Positions 1-8,476 of a stretch of 64,000 bases of DNA are shown here, one piece after another. Where the stretch lies: contig OZ255847.1 in assembly GCA_965277855.1 (NCBI GenBank), forward strand, positions 372,001 through 436,000, read 5' to 3'. The notes beneath the pieces were generated by a model that did not search any database, was not told where the DNA came from, and saw only the letters and a list, made by a program, of their open reading frames with translations. The first letter of the stretch is position 1. The number at the start of each line of letters is the position of its first letter. The translations under genes and the position numbers were made by a program. The stretch comes from Bog-105 sp965277855 (lineage in GTDB: Bacteria; Acidobacteriota; Terriglobia; Bryobacterales; Bryobacteraceae).

Positions 1-414
1 CGGCACCAGCGCATAATTGCTAAACACTCCAGTCGAAGTTGCGCAGGCACCCATCGAAATCACCCATTTCGGCTCGGGCATTTGCTGATAGAGACGCCGT
101 ATCACCGGGGCCATTTTGTTGGACACCCGCCCCGCAATAAACATCAGGTCCGACTGTCTCGGCGAGCCACGCATCACCTCCGCGCCAAACCGCGAAATGT
201 CGTAGCGCGACGCCATCATCGACATCATCTCGATCGCGCAGCACGCCAGACCGAAACTCATCGGCCAGATCGAATTCTTGCGCGCCCAGTTCAGTGCATT
301 GTCGAGCGTTGTTGTGACGATGCTTTCTTTGATGAGCGGATCGTCCCCCTCCTGATCAATACGCGCAAATAATTCAGCCGGTTGGCTAATGTCGAATGTT
401 TCAGAGTCGCCCAC
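1..414 (-). CDS. nuoB: NADH-quinone oxidoreductase subunit B, 3' end beyond window
   Basis: This is the 20-kDa subunit of complex I that carries Fe-S cluster N2, the last electron carrier before quinone, on the cytoplasmic arm. About 138 residues are present. The signature SFGLACCAIEMM supplies the two adjacent cysteines of N2, followed by the block RYDISRFGAEVMRGSPRQSD and then GACATSTGVF with a third cysteine; the final cysteine motif lies beyond base 1. An in-frame TGA sits two codons upstream of the GTG at 412-414, and no ATG lies between that GTG and the conserved core, so GTG is the chosen start. The N-terminus (ETFDISQPAELF) is longer than in minimal NuoB proteins. The remaining nuo genes would be expected to the left. 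Identity is secure; the start is moderately sure. Confidence 0.95.
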   Translation of the reverse strand, partial: MGDSETFDISQPAELFARIDQEGDDPLIKESIVTTTLDNALNWARKNSIWPMSFGLACCAIEMMSMMASRYDISRFGAEVMRGSPRQSDLMFIAGRVSNKMAPVIRRLYQQMPEPKWVISMGACATSTGVFSNYALVP

Positions 415-450
415 ACCTCAAGTATCCCACTTGGGGCGTGGGCGGCCGCG

Positions 451-3400
451 CTAGAAGTTAAACTTCAACGACAATTGCAACTGCCGTGCCAGATCCGATT
501 TCCCTGTGACTTCGCCAAACTGTGCGGAAGTAGGATTAACGTTTGGTGCAGACCAGTTCGGGTGATTGATAAAGTCAAAGGCCTCTGCGCGGAATTGAAT
601 ATTCATGCCCTCGCGAAAGCCCAGCGGAAATGTTTTGAATAAACCGACGTTCCAGTCCTGAAAGCCCGGCCCGTACACCGAGTCGCGAACTCCCGGTTGC
701 AAGTTGATTGTCCCCTGCACGGGCTGAGTAGCCGCTGCCGTGAAATACTTCTGGGTTCCTTTCGGTCCGGCAAATTGTCCCACTATATTGGGCGTGCCGC
801 TCAGATTCCAGAATTGCCCTTGATAGTTTGTGCAGCCGAAACTCCCATATTCCCCAATCCCGGCATAATCGTTGTTGGAAGCAATTCCGCAAGGTGTTCC
901 TGTCTGGAATTGAGCCAAAGCATTGATCTCCCACCCGCCCAACAGTTTCCCGACCAGCGACCGTTGATCACGTAAAAACGGCAAGTCATACGTGACCGTG
1001 ATGGTTGCCGAGTGTCGCGAGTCGTATTCCGCCGGCGCCCAAAGATTACTCGTGTTGTAAGTGTACGGAACAATGTCCCGGTAGTTCGAGGCGTTGTCCC
1101 AAGTCTTTGAAAGCGTGTACGAGAAGTTATAGCCCAACCCATTCACCAGGTTCCGAGCGAGGTTCAGTTGAAACGCGTTGTAAGTCGAGTTGACGTTGCT
1201 CTGCTCTTCCTGGATCGCCGCGAATCCTTTATAGGGCCGCAGATAGTTTGTATTCACGCCCGGGTTCGCCGTTAGCGCCCCCACGGTCGGCTGGTTGATG
1301 TCGTACACCTGCCAGGCATGTAGTCCGCGATGTCCCACATAGGCCGCCGAAAGCACAGTCTTGAAGCCCATCTCGTGCTCCACGGTGAAATTCCAGTTCC
1401 ACGCCTCTGGTGGTTTCAGGTTCGGATTCAGTGTCGTAATTGTCAAAGGCGCTCCAATCCCGGTCGTCAGCGAAGCTCCGGGATTGTCCACCTTCACGTT
1501 GTTCACCGTTACAAACGGCTGGAACGGCGAATTCCCTCCTGGAAAGACGTTGTCGAGCAGCCCCATGCGCGTGAGGAAACGGCCGCCGCCGGCTCGCACC
1601 ACCGTCTTGTCGTCGTATTGATAAGCAATACCGGCCCGCGGCTGAAACTGGTTCGTTACCGCCTCGTACCACTTCGAAATCGATGGATTGAACAGCGTCG
1701 AGCAGTTGGTGCCGGCGCATAAGGTGTTCGTTGGATCGGCCGCTCCGACTCGCCCATTTGCCGAACTCGGAAATTTGCTCAAGCCAGGAATGACCACGCC
1801 GTTATAGGCGTCGCCGGTTCCTAAAATCACGTTCCCGGTCGTCGGACTCACGGTAACCGCGTTCGCGGGATTGTAGAGCTTGCCGTCGAAGTAATCGGCA
1901 TTCCCCCAAAGCGGATAAAACGGGACGTTCGTGGTCTCCCGCACACCGTAAGTGAGCGTCAATCTCGGATTGACCTTCCACGAGTCTTGTGCAAATGCCT
2001 CGTACAGATTGCCGCGCCAGATCGTGTACGCGCGCGGTCCGATTTCCGTGTAGCTATCCGCATAACCTAGCGCCAAGTTGGCCAATGCCACGCCCGACGT
2101 AGCTCCCAGTCCGGAATCGGTAAACACGAATGAGCCGTTCTGGTTATTGGCGCCCCCTGGCACTGTCGCTACGTTGATCTGGTCATAGTCGTTCTCGCCC
2201 GAGCGCAGGAAATAGAACCCGAACTTCATGGTATGGTTTCCCAACACCTTCGTCAAACTATCGGACGCCGTGTACACCGGGCCCGACGAATGCGACGGGT
2301 ACGGTCCGCCCTGCAACCCATAAAAGTTCGATCCAACGCTCACCGACGGAATCTTGCCGCTGATATCCTTCCCGTTCGGCAGTATGTACGGGTAGTCGAT
2401 GCCCAGCGTGCTGCGATTAAATCCTGCCAGCGCATTATTCACGGGAATGTAGACATCGTCCACGCTTACCGTGACACGCGCCTCATTTATCGTCGTCGGA
2501 TTAATGGTCCAGGTCCAAGCCAGCGAGTTGGTCTGATTCGGCCGGTTAAAGAATTTACCCGTTAAGCCCGATCCCTGATCGAATGGCTGGTATTCGCTAT
2601 ACGAAAGATCGGTGCGCCGCCACTCAATGCGGTGCCGGTCTGTGGGCAGAATGTCCCCATTGAGTGTGCCCTTGCGTTGATTGATCGGATGCGCCGCTTG
2701 CGCGATCCAGTTATTCGCGCCTTGTTGAAATCCAGGCGTCGGCCCCGGATACGCGTTTAAAATCGCCAGACCGTTTTTGCTGAGTGCCGTCGACGGAATA
2801 ATGTTGCCGGGGTACGGCGTGCAGCTGGAACTCACTTTCGGGCAGCTCGCAGGATCGTAAATCTGCTTGGGGCTCCCGTAGAACGGATTGCTCCCCAATA
2901 ATTCACTGAAGTTCCCCTGCCGCATCAGCGTGGTCGGCACCGCTTGTGTCTGCGTGTCGGTGTAGCGGTAGCGCTGCCAATCCTCCGCGACAAAGAAAAA
3001 GAATTTGTTGCGCAGTGTCTCCCATTTACCGGGAATCGCCACCGGCCCGCCAATGGCAAAACCAAAATCGTTGTAGCGAAATGGATTCGCGAAATCTGTT
3101 GCCGTATTCAAATTGCGTGTCCAGGTGTTGGCATTCATCGCTGAATTCCGGAAATACTCCGAAGCCGAACCATGAAAGGAACTCGAGCCGCCTGTGGTTA
3201 CAATGCGGATCTGTCCACCTGAAGCACCGCCATACTCGGCCGCGTAGTCGGCCGTCAACACCTGAATCTCCTGGGTGGCATCGTTGTTCGGCACGCCGAT
3301 GCTAGTGCCGTTGCCCCGCGTCCGCACCGCCGGCGCACCGTCCATCGTGATGGCCGTATCGTTCGAGCGCGCGCCGTTGATCGCATAGCCGCCGTTCGTC

Positions 3401-3939
3401 AAACTGAAGTTAAAATCGCCCAGCGTCGAGCCGCTACGCACCCCTGGCAGCAGCGAACTCATGTATAGCGGATTCCGCCCGTTTAGCTCCTGCGATTGAA
3501 TCTGCTGCGATGTCACGTTGTGCTGCACCGCTGCCGATTCGCTCTGCAGCACGGAGGCTGTTGCCGATACCTCGATCGTCTCCGTAGTCGCGCCCAAGGC
3601 CAGTTGCCCATCCAGGCTGATCGTCGAGTTGGCATTGAGCCGGTTCTGACTGCTCTCGAATTTCTTAAACCCGGGCGCGGTGGCCGTCATCAGGTACGAG
3701 CCTGGCTGCAGATTCGTGATCGCATAATGGCCGCTGGTATCGGTGGCCACTGTATGCTCCTCGTTCGTTCCTTCGTTTTTGATCGTCACCTGGGAGTTCG
3801 CAACAATCGCTCCTGTCTGATCGCGAACAAAACCGGTAATTGTACCCACGTCCGATTGCCCAAAGACCAACCCGGCGCACAACACTGCCATCGAGAGTGC
3901 GCAATAAAACCAGCGCATACCAACTGAAAACGTTTGCAT
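451..3939 (-). CDS. TonB-dependent receptor, Oar-like, with carboxypeptidase-regulatory N-domain
   Basis: This is an outer-membrane beta-barrel of about 1,160 residues. After a signal peptide (core FYCALSMAVLCAGLVFG) comes a carboxypeptidase-regulatory-like (CarboxypepD_reg) domain at about residues 30-115 with the typical GTITGFVRDQTGAIV opening. A plug-like region follows (GRNPLYMSSLLPGVRSGS), then a long barrel ending in the aromatic LSLKFNF terminus usual for barrel proteins. Such Oar-like receptors are abundant in soil Acidobacteria and are thought to take up large polymers or peptides; the substrate cannot be read here. I chose ATG at 3939 because GAGGTG lies six bases upstream; an in-frame GTG at 3948 falls inside that ribosome-binding sequence. 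A candidate promoter lies at 3974-4004. No partner gene adjoins it. Confidence 0.9.
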   Translation of the reverse strand: MQTFSVGMRWFYCALSMAVLCAGLVFGQSDVGTITGFVRDQTGAIVANSQVTIKNEGTNEEHTVATDTSGHYAITNLQPGSYLMTATAPGFKKFESSQNRLNANSTISLDGQLALGATTETIEVSATASVLQSESAAVQHNVTSQQIQSQELNGRNPLYMSSLLPGVRSGSTLGDFNFSLTNGGYAINGARSNDTAITMDGAPAVRTRGNGTSIGVPNNDATQEIQVLTADYAAEYGGASGGQIRIVTTGGSSSFHGSASEYFRNSAMNANTWTRNLNTATDFANPFRYNDFGFAIGGPVAIPGKWETLRNKFFFFVAEDWQRYRYTDTQTQAVPTTLMRQGNFSELLGSNPFYGSPKQIYDPASCPKVSSSCTPYPGNIIPSTALSKNGLAILNAYPGPTPGFQQGANNWIAQAAHPINQRKGTLNGDILPTDRHRIEWRRTDLSYSEYQPFDQGSGLTGKFFNRPNQTNSLAWTWTINPTTINEARVTVSVDDVYIPVNNALAGFNRSTLGIDYPYILPNGKDISGKIPSVSVGSNFYGLQGGPYPSHSSGPVYTASDSLTKVLGNHTMKFGFYFLRSGENDYDQINVATVPGGANNQNGSFVFTDSGLGATSGVALANLALGYADSYTEIGPRAYTIWRGNLYEAFAQDSWKVNPRLTLTYGVRETTNVPFYPLWGNADYFDGKLYNPANAVTVSPTTGNVILGTGDAYNGVVIPGLSKFPSSANGRVGAADPTNTLCAGTNCSTLFNPSISKWYEAVTNQFQPRAGIAYQYDDKTVVRAGGGRFLTRMGLLDNVFPGGNSPFQPFVTVNNVKVDNPGASLTTGIGAPLTITTLNPNLKPPEAWNWNFTVEHEMGFKTVLSAAYVGHRGLHAWQVYDINQPTVGALTANPGVNTNYLRPYKGFAAIQEEQSNVNSTYNAFQLNLARNLVNGLGYNFSYTLSKTWDNASNYRDIVPYTYNTSNLWAPAEYDSRHSATITVTYDLPFLRDQRSLVGKLLGGWEINALAQFQTGTPCGIASNNDYAGIGEYGSFGCTNYQGQFWNLSGTPNIVGQFAGPKGTQKYFTAAATQPVQGTINLQPGVRDSVYGPGFQDWNVGLFKTFPLGFREGMNIQFRAEAFDFINHPNWSAPNVNPTSAQFGEVTGKSDLARQLQLSLKFNF

Positions 3940-3973
3940 TTGACCCACCTCGGCTTGGAGTTACTGAGAACAG

Positions 3974-4004
3974 AGTATATCGAATCTGCCGCCTTGTGAA
4001 TCAA
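3974..4004 (-). promoter_or_regulatory. Candidate sigma-70 promoter of the TonB receptor
   Basis: On the minus strand a TTGATT -35 box (3999-4004) is followed after 19 bases by TATACT (3974-3979). Transcription would start some 25-30 bases before the receptor's ATG. The spacing is at the long end of the usual range, so this is a suggestion from sequence only. Confidence 0.4.
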
Positions 4005-4064
4005 TCTTTGGTTAGAGTTTCGTGAATAGTTCTTTGCCCTCCCTCCACCTACACTCGAAAGAGC

Positions 4065-6251
4065 ATGTCCACGCCCGAAATCCGTTTTCAACCGGCCGTC
4101 AATTACGACGACTCCCTGTGGCGCGCCGCCGCCGAAGCGGGGGTCGACAGCAGCTACTACGACATCTTCGGCCACCAGCATCACGCCAGCCGCGAAGCCT
4201 TGCAGGCACTGCTCGAAGCCTTAGGCTGGGATACCTCGAACGCAGAGTCACTCGAAGCCGCGCGCCGCCGCCGCTTTTCCGAATCGGTGCAAGCCGGCTT
4301 ACCCTCCACTGCGGTCGTCAGTGAGCACGATAAGACGATTCCGTTCTCTACCGGAAGCGACAACGAAGGGTCTGTCGGTTACCAGATCGAACTCGAAGGC
4401 GGCGGCACACTCAGCGGGACACTCGATCTCGGCCAGCTTCCTCTACTCGAAACCAGAACACTCGATGATCAGCACTGGTCCACCCGACGCCTCACTCTGC
4501 CCGCTGAACTGCCGCTCGGCTATCATCTGCTTCGCACCACCATTGATAGCCACACTGCCGGCGAATCGCAGTTAATTGTCTGCCCCGATCGCGCTTACCT
4601 CCCGCCTGAGCTCGCCGGCGGCGGACGCACCGCCGGCTTCAATGTCTCCCTCTACGGTTTGCGCTCGCGCCGCAACTGGGGCGCCGGCGATTTCACCGAT
4701 CTGCGCGCCCTGATCGATTGGGCCCATCACGAAGTCGGCTTCAGCTTCATCGGCCTCAATCCTTTGCACGCTCTCCACAACCGGACGCCGTACAACGCCA
4801 GCCCTTATCTGCCGCTGTCGATGTATTACAAGAACCTGCTCTATATCGACATCGAAGCCGTTCCCGAATTCTTGCAGTCGGGCTGCGCGCAACAGCTTTT
4901 CCACTCCGCAAAAATCCAGGACCAGATCGCCCGTCTCCGCAATTCGGAGTTCGTCCAGTACGCCGAAGTAGCGCGTCTCAAACGCCGCTTTCTAAAAGTT
5001 CTTTATCGCGAATTCCGCCGACCGACCACATCGGATGAACGCCGGCAAGCCTTCGCCGCCTATCGCGAAAAAGAAGGGGACCTGCTCGCGAAATTCGCCC
5101 TCTATTCCGCTCTCGATGAACTGCTGCACAAGCAGAACCGCAATCTTTGGACCTGGCGCGATTGGCCCGCCGAGTATCACTCGCCCGAGTCCTCCGCCTC
5201 GCAGGCCTTCGCCCGCGACCATCCCCGCTCCATCGATTTTTACCAGTACATCCAATTCGTTCTAGAAGAACAGTTGGCCGCTGCGCAAAAGTACGCCCGC
5301 GATGCCGGAATGCCCATCGGTCTTTATCACGATCTCGCGGTCGCCACTGATAACTTCGGATCCGATCTCTGGATTGCCCCCGATCATTACGTCAACGGCG
5401 CACGCGTCGGCGCACCACCTGACGATTTCTCACCCGATGGCCAGGATTGGGGCTTTCCCCCACCAAACAAAGAAACTCATCGCGCGCAAGGTTATCGGCT
5501 CTTTCGCGAGAGCATTCGCAAAATCGTGTGCCACGGCGGCGCGCTGCGTATCGACCACGTCATGCGCCTCTATCGCCTTTTTTGGGTTCCACCCGGCCTG
5601 CCCCCCGCCGCCGGCGCATACGTGCGTGATTACGCCACCGACCTCATGCACGTCCTCGCCCTCGAAAGCGTCCGCAACCACAACATCATCGTCGGCGAAG
5701 ATCTCGGCACTGTCACCGACGAAATGCGCGAGCTCTTCACCCGCTTCGGCATCCTGAGTTACCGTCTCTTTCCCTTCGAACGGAATTACCAGACCGGCGC
5801 ATTCAAGCAAAGTTCCACCTATCCGCGCCAGGCTCTGGTCTCCTCCAGCACTCACGACCTGCCTACCCTCGCCGGCTTCTGGCAGCCTGCCCAGACCGAA
5901 TCGCGCCGCATTGAAAAGCAGCGCATGCTCGACGTTCTGCACATCGAACATCTGCTCCCCGAGAACTATCCGCGCGACGCCTCCCAAATCACCAGCCTGG
6001 ACGGCGACCTGCACAACGCCATCGTCGCTTTCCTGGCGCAGGTCCCGTCTCTCATCCTGCTCCTCAACCAGGAAGACTTCACCAAAGAAACCGAACAGCA
6101 GAATCTGCCCGGCACTACTTCCGAATACCCCAACTGGCAGCGCAAAATGCGAGTAACTGTCGAAGATCTTACCGGCCCTGCATCGAATCCCTACACGCAA
6201 ATGATCAAGCATCACCTGATGCGTACCGGACGCGCGCTGTCACCTCGTTAA
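4065..6251 (+). CDS. malQ: 4-alpha-glucanotransferase (amylomaltase, GH77)
   Basis: This is a cytoplasmic enzyme that transfers 1,4-alpha-glucan segments between maltodextrins or to glucose. At 728 residues it is a long-form MalQ: about 200 N-terminal residues with beta-sandwich character precede the catalytic barrel. Catalytic motifs are clear: ALRIDHVMRLYRLFW (nucleophile Asp near residue 497), VGEDLGTV (acid/base Glu near 545) and SSTHDLPTLAGFW (third carboxylate). IGLYHDLAVA and NASPYLPLS are further family blocks. The start ATG lies 36 bases downstream of an ATTCGTGAATAG stretch and no longer frame is needed. It stands alone between a TonB receptor on the other strand and a convergent antitoxin gene, so no maltodextrin operon is visible here. 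Confidence 0.95.
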   Translation: MSTPEIRFQPAVNYDDSLWRAAAEAGVDSSYYDIFGHQHHASREALQALLEALGWDTSNAESLEAARRRRFSESVQAGLPSTAVVSEHDKTIPFSTGSDNEGSVGYQIELEGGGTLSGTLDLGQLPLLETRTLDDQHWSTRRLTLPAELPLGYHLLRTTIDSHTAGESQLIVCPDRAYLPPELAGGGRTAGFNVSLYGLRSRRNWGAGDFTDLRALIDWAHHEVGFSFIGLNPLHALHNRTPYNASPYLPLSMYYKNLLYIDIEAVPEFLQSGCAQQLFHSAKIQDQIARLRNSEFVQYAEVARLKRRFLKVLYREFRRPTTSDERRQAFAAYREKEGDLLAKFALYSALDELLHKQNRNLWTWRDWPAEYHSPESSASQAFARDHPRSIDFYQYIQFVLEEQLAAAQKYARDAGMPIGLYHDLAVATDNFGSDLWIAPDHYVNGARVGAPPDDFSPDGQDWGFPPPNKETHRAQGYRLFRESIRKIVCHGGALRIDHVMRLYRLFWVPPGLPPAAGAYVRDYATDLMHVLALESVRNHNIIVGEDLGTVTDEMRELFTRFGILSYRLFPFERNYQTGAFKQSSTYPRQALVSSSTHDLPTLAGFWQPAQTESRRIEKQRMLDVLHIEHLLPENYPRDASQITSLDGDLHNAIVAFLAQVPSLILLLNQEDFTKETEQQNLPGTTSEYPNWQRKMRVTVEDLTGPASNPYTQMIKHHLMRTGRALSPR

Positions 6252-6258
6252 AGCGCTG

Positions 6259-6315
6259 AGCCACAAACTACGAAACGGCGATTGTGAAATCGGTTTCTAC
6301 TTCCGCTTTGTGGCT
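6259..6315. terminator. Inverted repeat between convergent malQ and antitoxin gene
   Basis: AGCCACAAA (6259-6267) pairs with TTTGTGGCT (6307-6315), and a small inner hairpin CGATT-GTGA-AATCG sits between them. The 3' arm lies in the last codons of the antitoxin gene. It could be a two-way terminator, but there is no T-run and the outer loop is long. Confidence 0.3.
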
Positions 6316-6572
6316 GATCGCACTCTGTTAGGGGATTCGTTTTCAAGCGCTCTGGCCAACAAGACATTAATTACCGCTTGCCTGCTAACGTTTAGCCGGG
6401 CCGCGCGCCCGTCGAGTTCCCGCAACATCCCTTCGGTTAAATCGACATTCACCCGGCGAACAGGCTTAACCAGAGTGAACTTGTTGGTGAAGTACGCGGA
6501 GACATCTTCGCCGCGAGAGGCCTTCTCGGCAATTACATCGGCAGATAGCCTGGTGCTAGACATTTTCGGCAT
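6297..6572 (-). CDS. CopG/ribbon-helix-helix antitoxin, now without an intact toxin
   Basis: This is a 91-residue DNA-binding protein. The C-terminal half reads VRRVNVDLTEGMLRELDGRA followed by ARLNVSRQAVINVLLARALE, a standard ribbon-helix-helix: one beta strand, a helix, then a helix for dimerisation. The N-terminal segment (RLSADVIAEKASRGEDVSAY) is typical of antitoxins of BrnT-type toxins, where it would mask the toxin. I start at the ATG at 6572 because AGGAAGAG lies seven bases upstream. The upstream reading frame is a damaged BrnT (6556-6666) whose stop overlaps this start by 17 bases, the usual arrangement of a toxin-first operon. The antitoxin itself appears intact, so it may act as an orphan repressor or as an anti-toxin against related modules elsewhere. 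Confidence 0.8.
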   Translation of the reverse strand: MPKMSSTRLSADVIAEKASRGEDVSAYFTNKFTLVKPVRRVNVDLTEGMLRELDGRAARLNVSRQAVINVLLARALENESPNRVRSATKRK

Positions 6573-6666
6573 ATGTTTGCTCTTCCTTCTTGTCGACCAG
6601 GTATGCCTGATCAAAAATCTCTCGCGCCTCGCTCAGACTGACGCCATGTTTTCGTTTAACGACACC
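6556..6666 (-). pseudogene. BrnT-family toxin remnant with internal deletion
   Basis: Reading the minus strand upstream of the antitoxin gives a 36-codon frame that follows an in-frame TGA: it begins GVVKRKHGVSLSEAREIFDQ and continues with AYLVDKKEEQTYAENV before a TAG. KHGVS..EAREIF is the hallmark N-terminal helix of BrnT ribonuclease toxins, which normally run about 90 residues. The stretch EEQTYAENV resembles the usual BrnT C-terminus, which would mean that the beta-sheet core between DKK and EEQ has been lost in frame. The very N-terminus (the F-W-D block) is also missing. It cannot be an active RNase. The family call is from motif memory; the deletion model is inference. Confidence 0.65.
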
Positions 6667-6715
6667 TCATAGGCGCGCTGCCCAGAAGCAGTAAAAGCCC
6701 CGCCAGCGCGTAACT

Positions 6716-7429
6716 TCATTCCCTCAGTTGCAGTAGCCGGCTTAAGCTGCTCAGCGCCAGCGGACGGTCACTCACGAGGGCCTCTCCATGATGCGCCCCG
6801 ATGAGAGAACCGAAAAATCGGTCGCGCGATTCCAGGCCATACAAATAGTCGCTCATGCCCTGCGGCACCAGCCCTAACTCGGTAGCCGTCCTGGAAAACT
6901 GCGACTCATGCAGCAGCATCAATTCCCGCTTCTGCTCATAAACCTCCGAGATATCGACCACCAGCGATGGATGCCGGAAGTTGTGCAGTAAATAGAAAAG
7001 AAATGCTGCCGGCTTATGCGGAGCGTGTTCGGTATCGGCTTTGCGCATCGTGCAGTAAAGCGCCGCATTTTTCACCATGAGTCCTGCCGCCGCATGATCC
7101 GGGTGCCGGTCCTCCCAATACGGCGCCAGCACCAGTGATGGCCGGTGCTTTCGGATCTCACGCGCGATTCTCATCCGCGTTTGTGGAGTATCTTCTAACC
7201 CGCCATCCGGCATCGCCAGATTCTCTCGTTCCGCCGCACCCATAAAAGCAGCCGCTTGCTCAGCCTCAACTTCTCGTTCTACCGGCGTGCCGCGCGAACC
7301 CATCTCACCCTTCGTCAAATCGACGATCGCAAACGAAACGCGCTCTCGTTTGAGTAACAGTGCGATCCCTCCTGCGCCCCACTCCACATCGTCGGGGTGC
7401 GCTCCGATGAGTAAAACCTCCACTGCCAT
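6716..7429 (-). CDS. bshB1: Bacillithiol biosynthesis deacetylase BshB1 (LmbE/PIG-L family)
   Basis: This is a zinc-dependent deacetylase of 237 residues. In bacillithiol synthesis this family removes acetate from N-acetylglucosaminyl malate, giving the amine to which cysteine is added. The zinc-binding AHPDD motif is near residues 9-13 and the second metal/catalytic block is PYWEDRHPDHAAAG. DGGLEDTPQTR is characteristic of BshB1 rather than mycothiol MshB. The start is the ATG at 7429, immediately before the conserved VEVLLIGAHPDD strand; the longer frame upstream is non-homologous and overlaps the divergent TPR gene. No bshA or bshC lies in the window. A generic PIG-L deacetylase acting on another N-acetylsugar is the main alternative. 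Confidence 0.85.
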   Translation of the reverse strand: MAVEVLLIGAHPDDVEWGAGGIALLLKRERVSFAIVDLTKGEMGSRGTPVEREVEAEQAAAFMGAAERENLAMPDGGLEDTPQTRMRIAREIRKHRPSLVLAPYWEDRHPDHAAAGLMVKNAALYCTMRKADTEHAPHKPAAFLFYLLHNFRHPSLVVDISEVYEQKRELMLLHESQFSRTATELGLVPQGMSDYLYGLESRDRFFGSLIGAHHGEALVSDRPLALSSLSRLLQLRE

Positions 7430-7474
7430 GGCCTCATCATAACGGTGCTCGCCACGCCCCGGGCATACTGAAAG

Positions 7475-8476
7475 TTGCATCCAGGAAACAAACTGCTCTG
7501 CTTCGTTTTGGCTCTTACGACGAGTGCGTTTGCAGCGTCCCATCCGCCATCCGCCGCGCAGATCAATGCGGAGGCGAGCCGCGCCATCGAACAGGGCCAT
7601 CTCACGGCAGCCATCGCTCAACTCGAACCCGCCGCGCATCGCTTCCCGAACGACTTAGCCATTCAGTTCAATCTCGGCTTGGCTCTTGTGCGCGCGGGCC
7701 GTCTGGAGCGAGCCGTCGCTCCCCTCCAAAAAGCGACCCAGGATCCTGCCTTCGCCCAGCAGGCGCACTTCTTATTAGGAGTCGACTATTTTCAGACCAA
7801 ACAGCTCCCCAAAGCTATCGCCCAACTGCGCGGCTTGCCCGGAGCGAACTCCGCCGAGCGCAGGCTGTATATGCTCGAAGAAAGCTACCGGTTGACCGGC
7901 CAAATGCAAGACGCTGAAGCGACCTTCCATGATCTGATCACTTCCTATCCCGATTCCGCCTGGACCCACTACCTGATGGGGACCGCCTATGAGGATCAGC
8001 AACAGCCCGAGAAGGCGCAGGCCGAGTACCGGCAGGCACTTGAAAAAGATGCCACCATGCCCAATGTCAATTTTGCAATTGGGTACGTTTACTATCGCCA
8101 AGGTGACTTGGAAAACGCCCGCGTTTGGTTAACCCGGGAAGCCGCCCGCGGATGCCACTCTCTTGCCAACTTCTATCTCGGTGAAATCGCCCGCGCCGAT
8201 AAAGATTCGTCCAACGCCCAGTCCTTCTATCGAAAATCGCTAACGTGCGATCCCACGAACAGCGATGCCCATCTGCGCCTCGGCATGTTGTTCGAAACAG
8301 ACAAGCGCTACCCCGAGGCCGTCACTCAATTGCGCGATGCGATACGCCTGAAACCGGACGCTGCGCCCGCCCATTACCATTTAGCGTCCGTCTACCGAGC
8401 CATGGATCGCCCGGCTGCCGCCCAGGCCGAGTTTGCCAAGGTCAAACAAATCCAGGCGAACGGAAACAAACAGTGA
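7475..8476 (+). CDS. Exported tetratricopeptide-repeat protein
   Basis: This is a 333-residue protein with a signal peptide (KLLCFVLALTTSAFA, about residues 6-20) followed by about seven to eight TPR-like helical hairpins. Clear repeats include AIQFNLGLALVRAGRLERAV, WTHYLMGTAYEDQQQPEKAQ, NVNFAIGYVYYRQGDLENAR and AHLRLGMLFETDKRYPEAVT. The start is a TTG at 7475; no ATG precedes the signal peptide. The downstream multiheme cytochrome begins with a GTG that overlaps this gene's TGA (GTGA), so the two are translationally coupled. The protein is probably a periplasmic scaffold or assembly partner for that cytochrome. It diverges from bshB1 with only 45 bases between them. Confidence 0.8.
   Translation: MHPGNKLLCFVLALTTSAFAASHPPSAAQINAEASRAIEQGHLTAAIAQLEPAAHRFPNDLAIQFNLGLALVRAGRLERAVAPLQKATQDPAFAQQAHFLLGVDYFQTKQLPKAIAQLRGLPGANSAERRLYMLEESYRLTGQMQDAEATFHDLITSYPDSAWTHYLMGTAYEDQQQPEKAQAEYRQALEKDATMPNVNFAIGYVYYRQGDLENARVWLTREAARGCHSLANFYLGEIARADKDSSNAQSFYRKSLTCDPTNSDAHLRLGMLFETDKRYPEAVTQLRDAIRLKPDAAPAHYHLASVYRAMDRPAAAQAEFAKVKQIQANGNKQ

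Noticed and set aside
5430..6215. Long open frame antisense to malQ
   Set aside because: It is a codon-bias shadow of malQ; the protein has no family motif and no ribosome-binding site.
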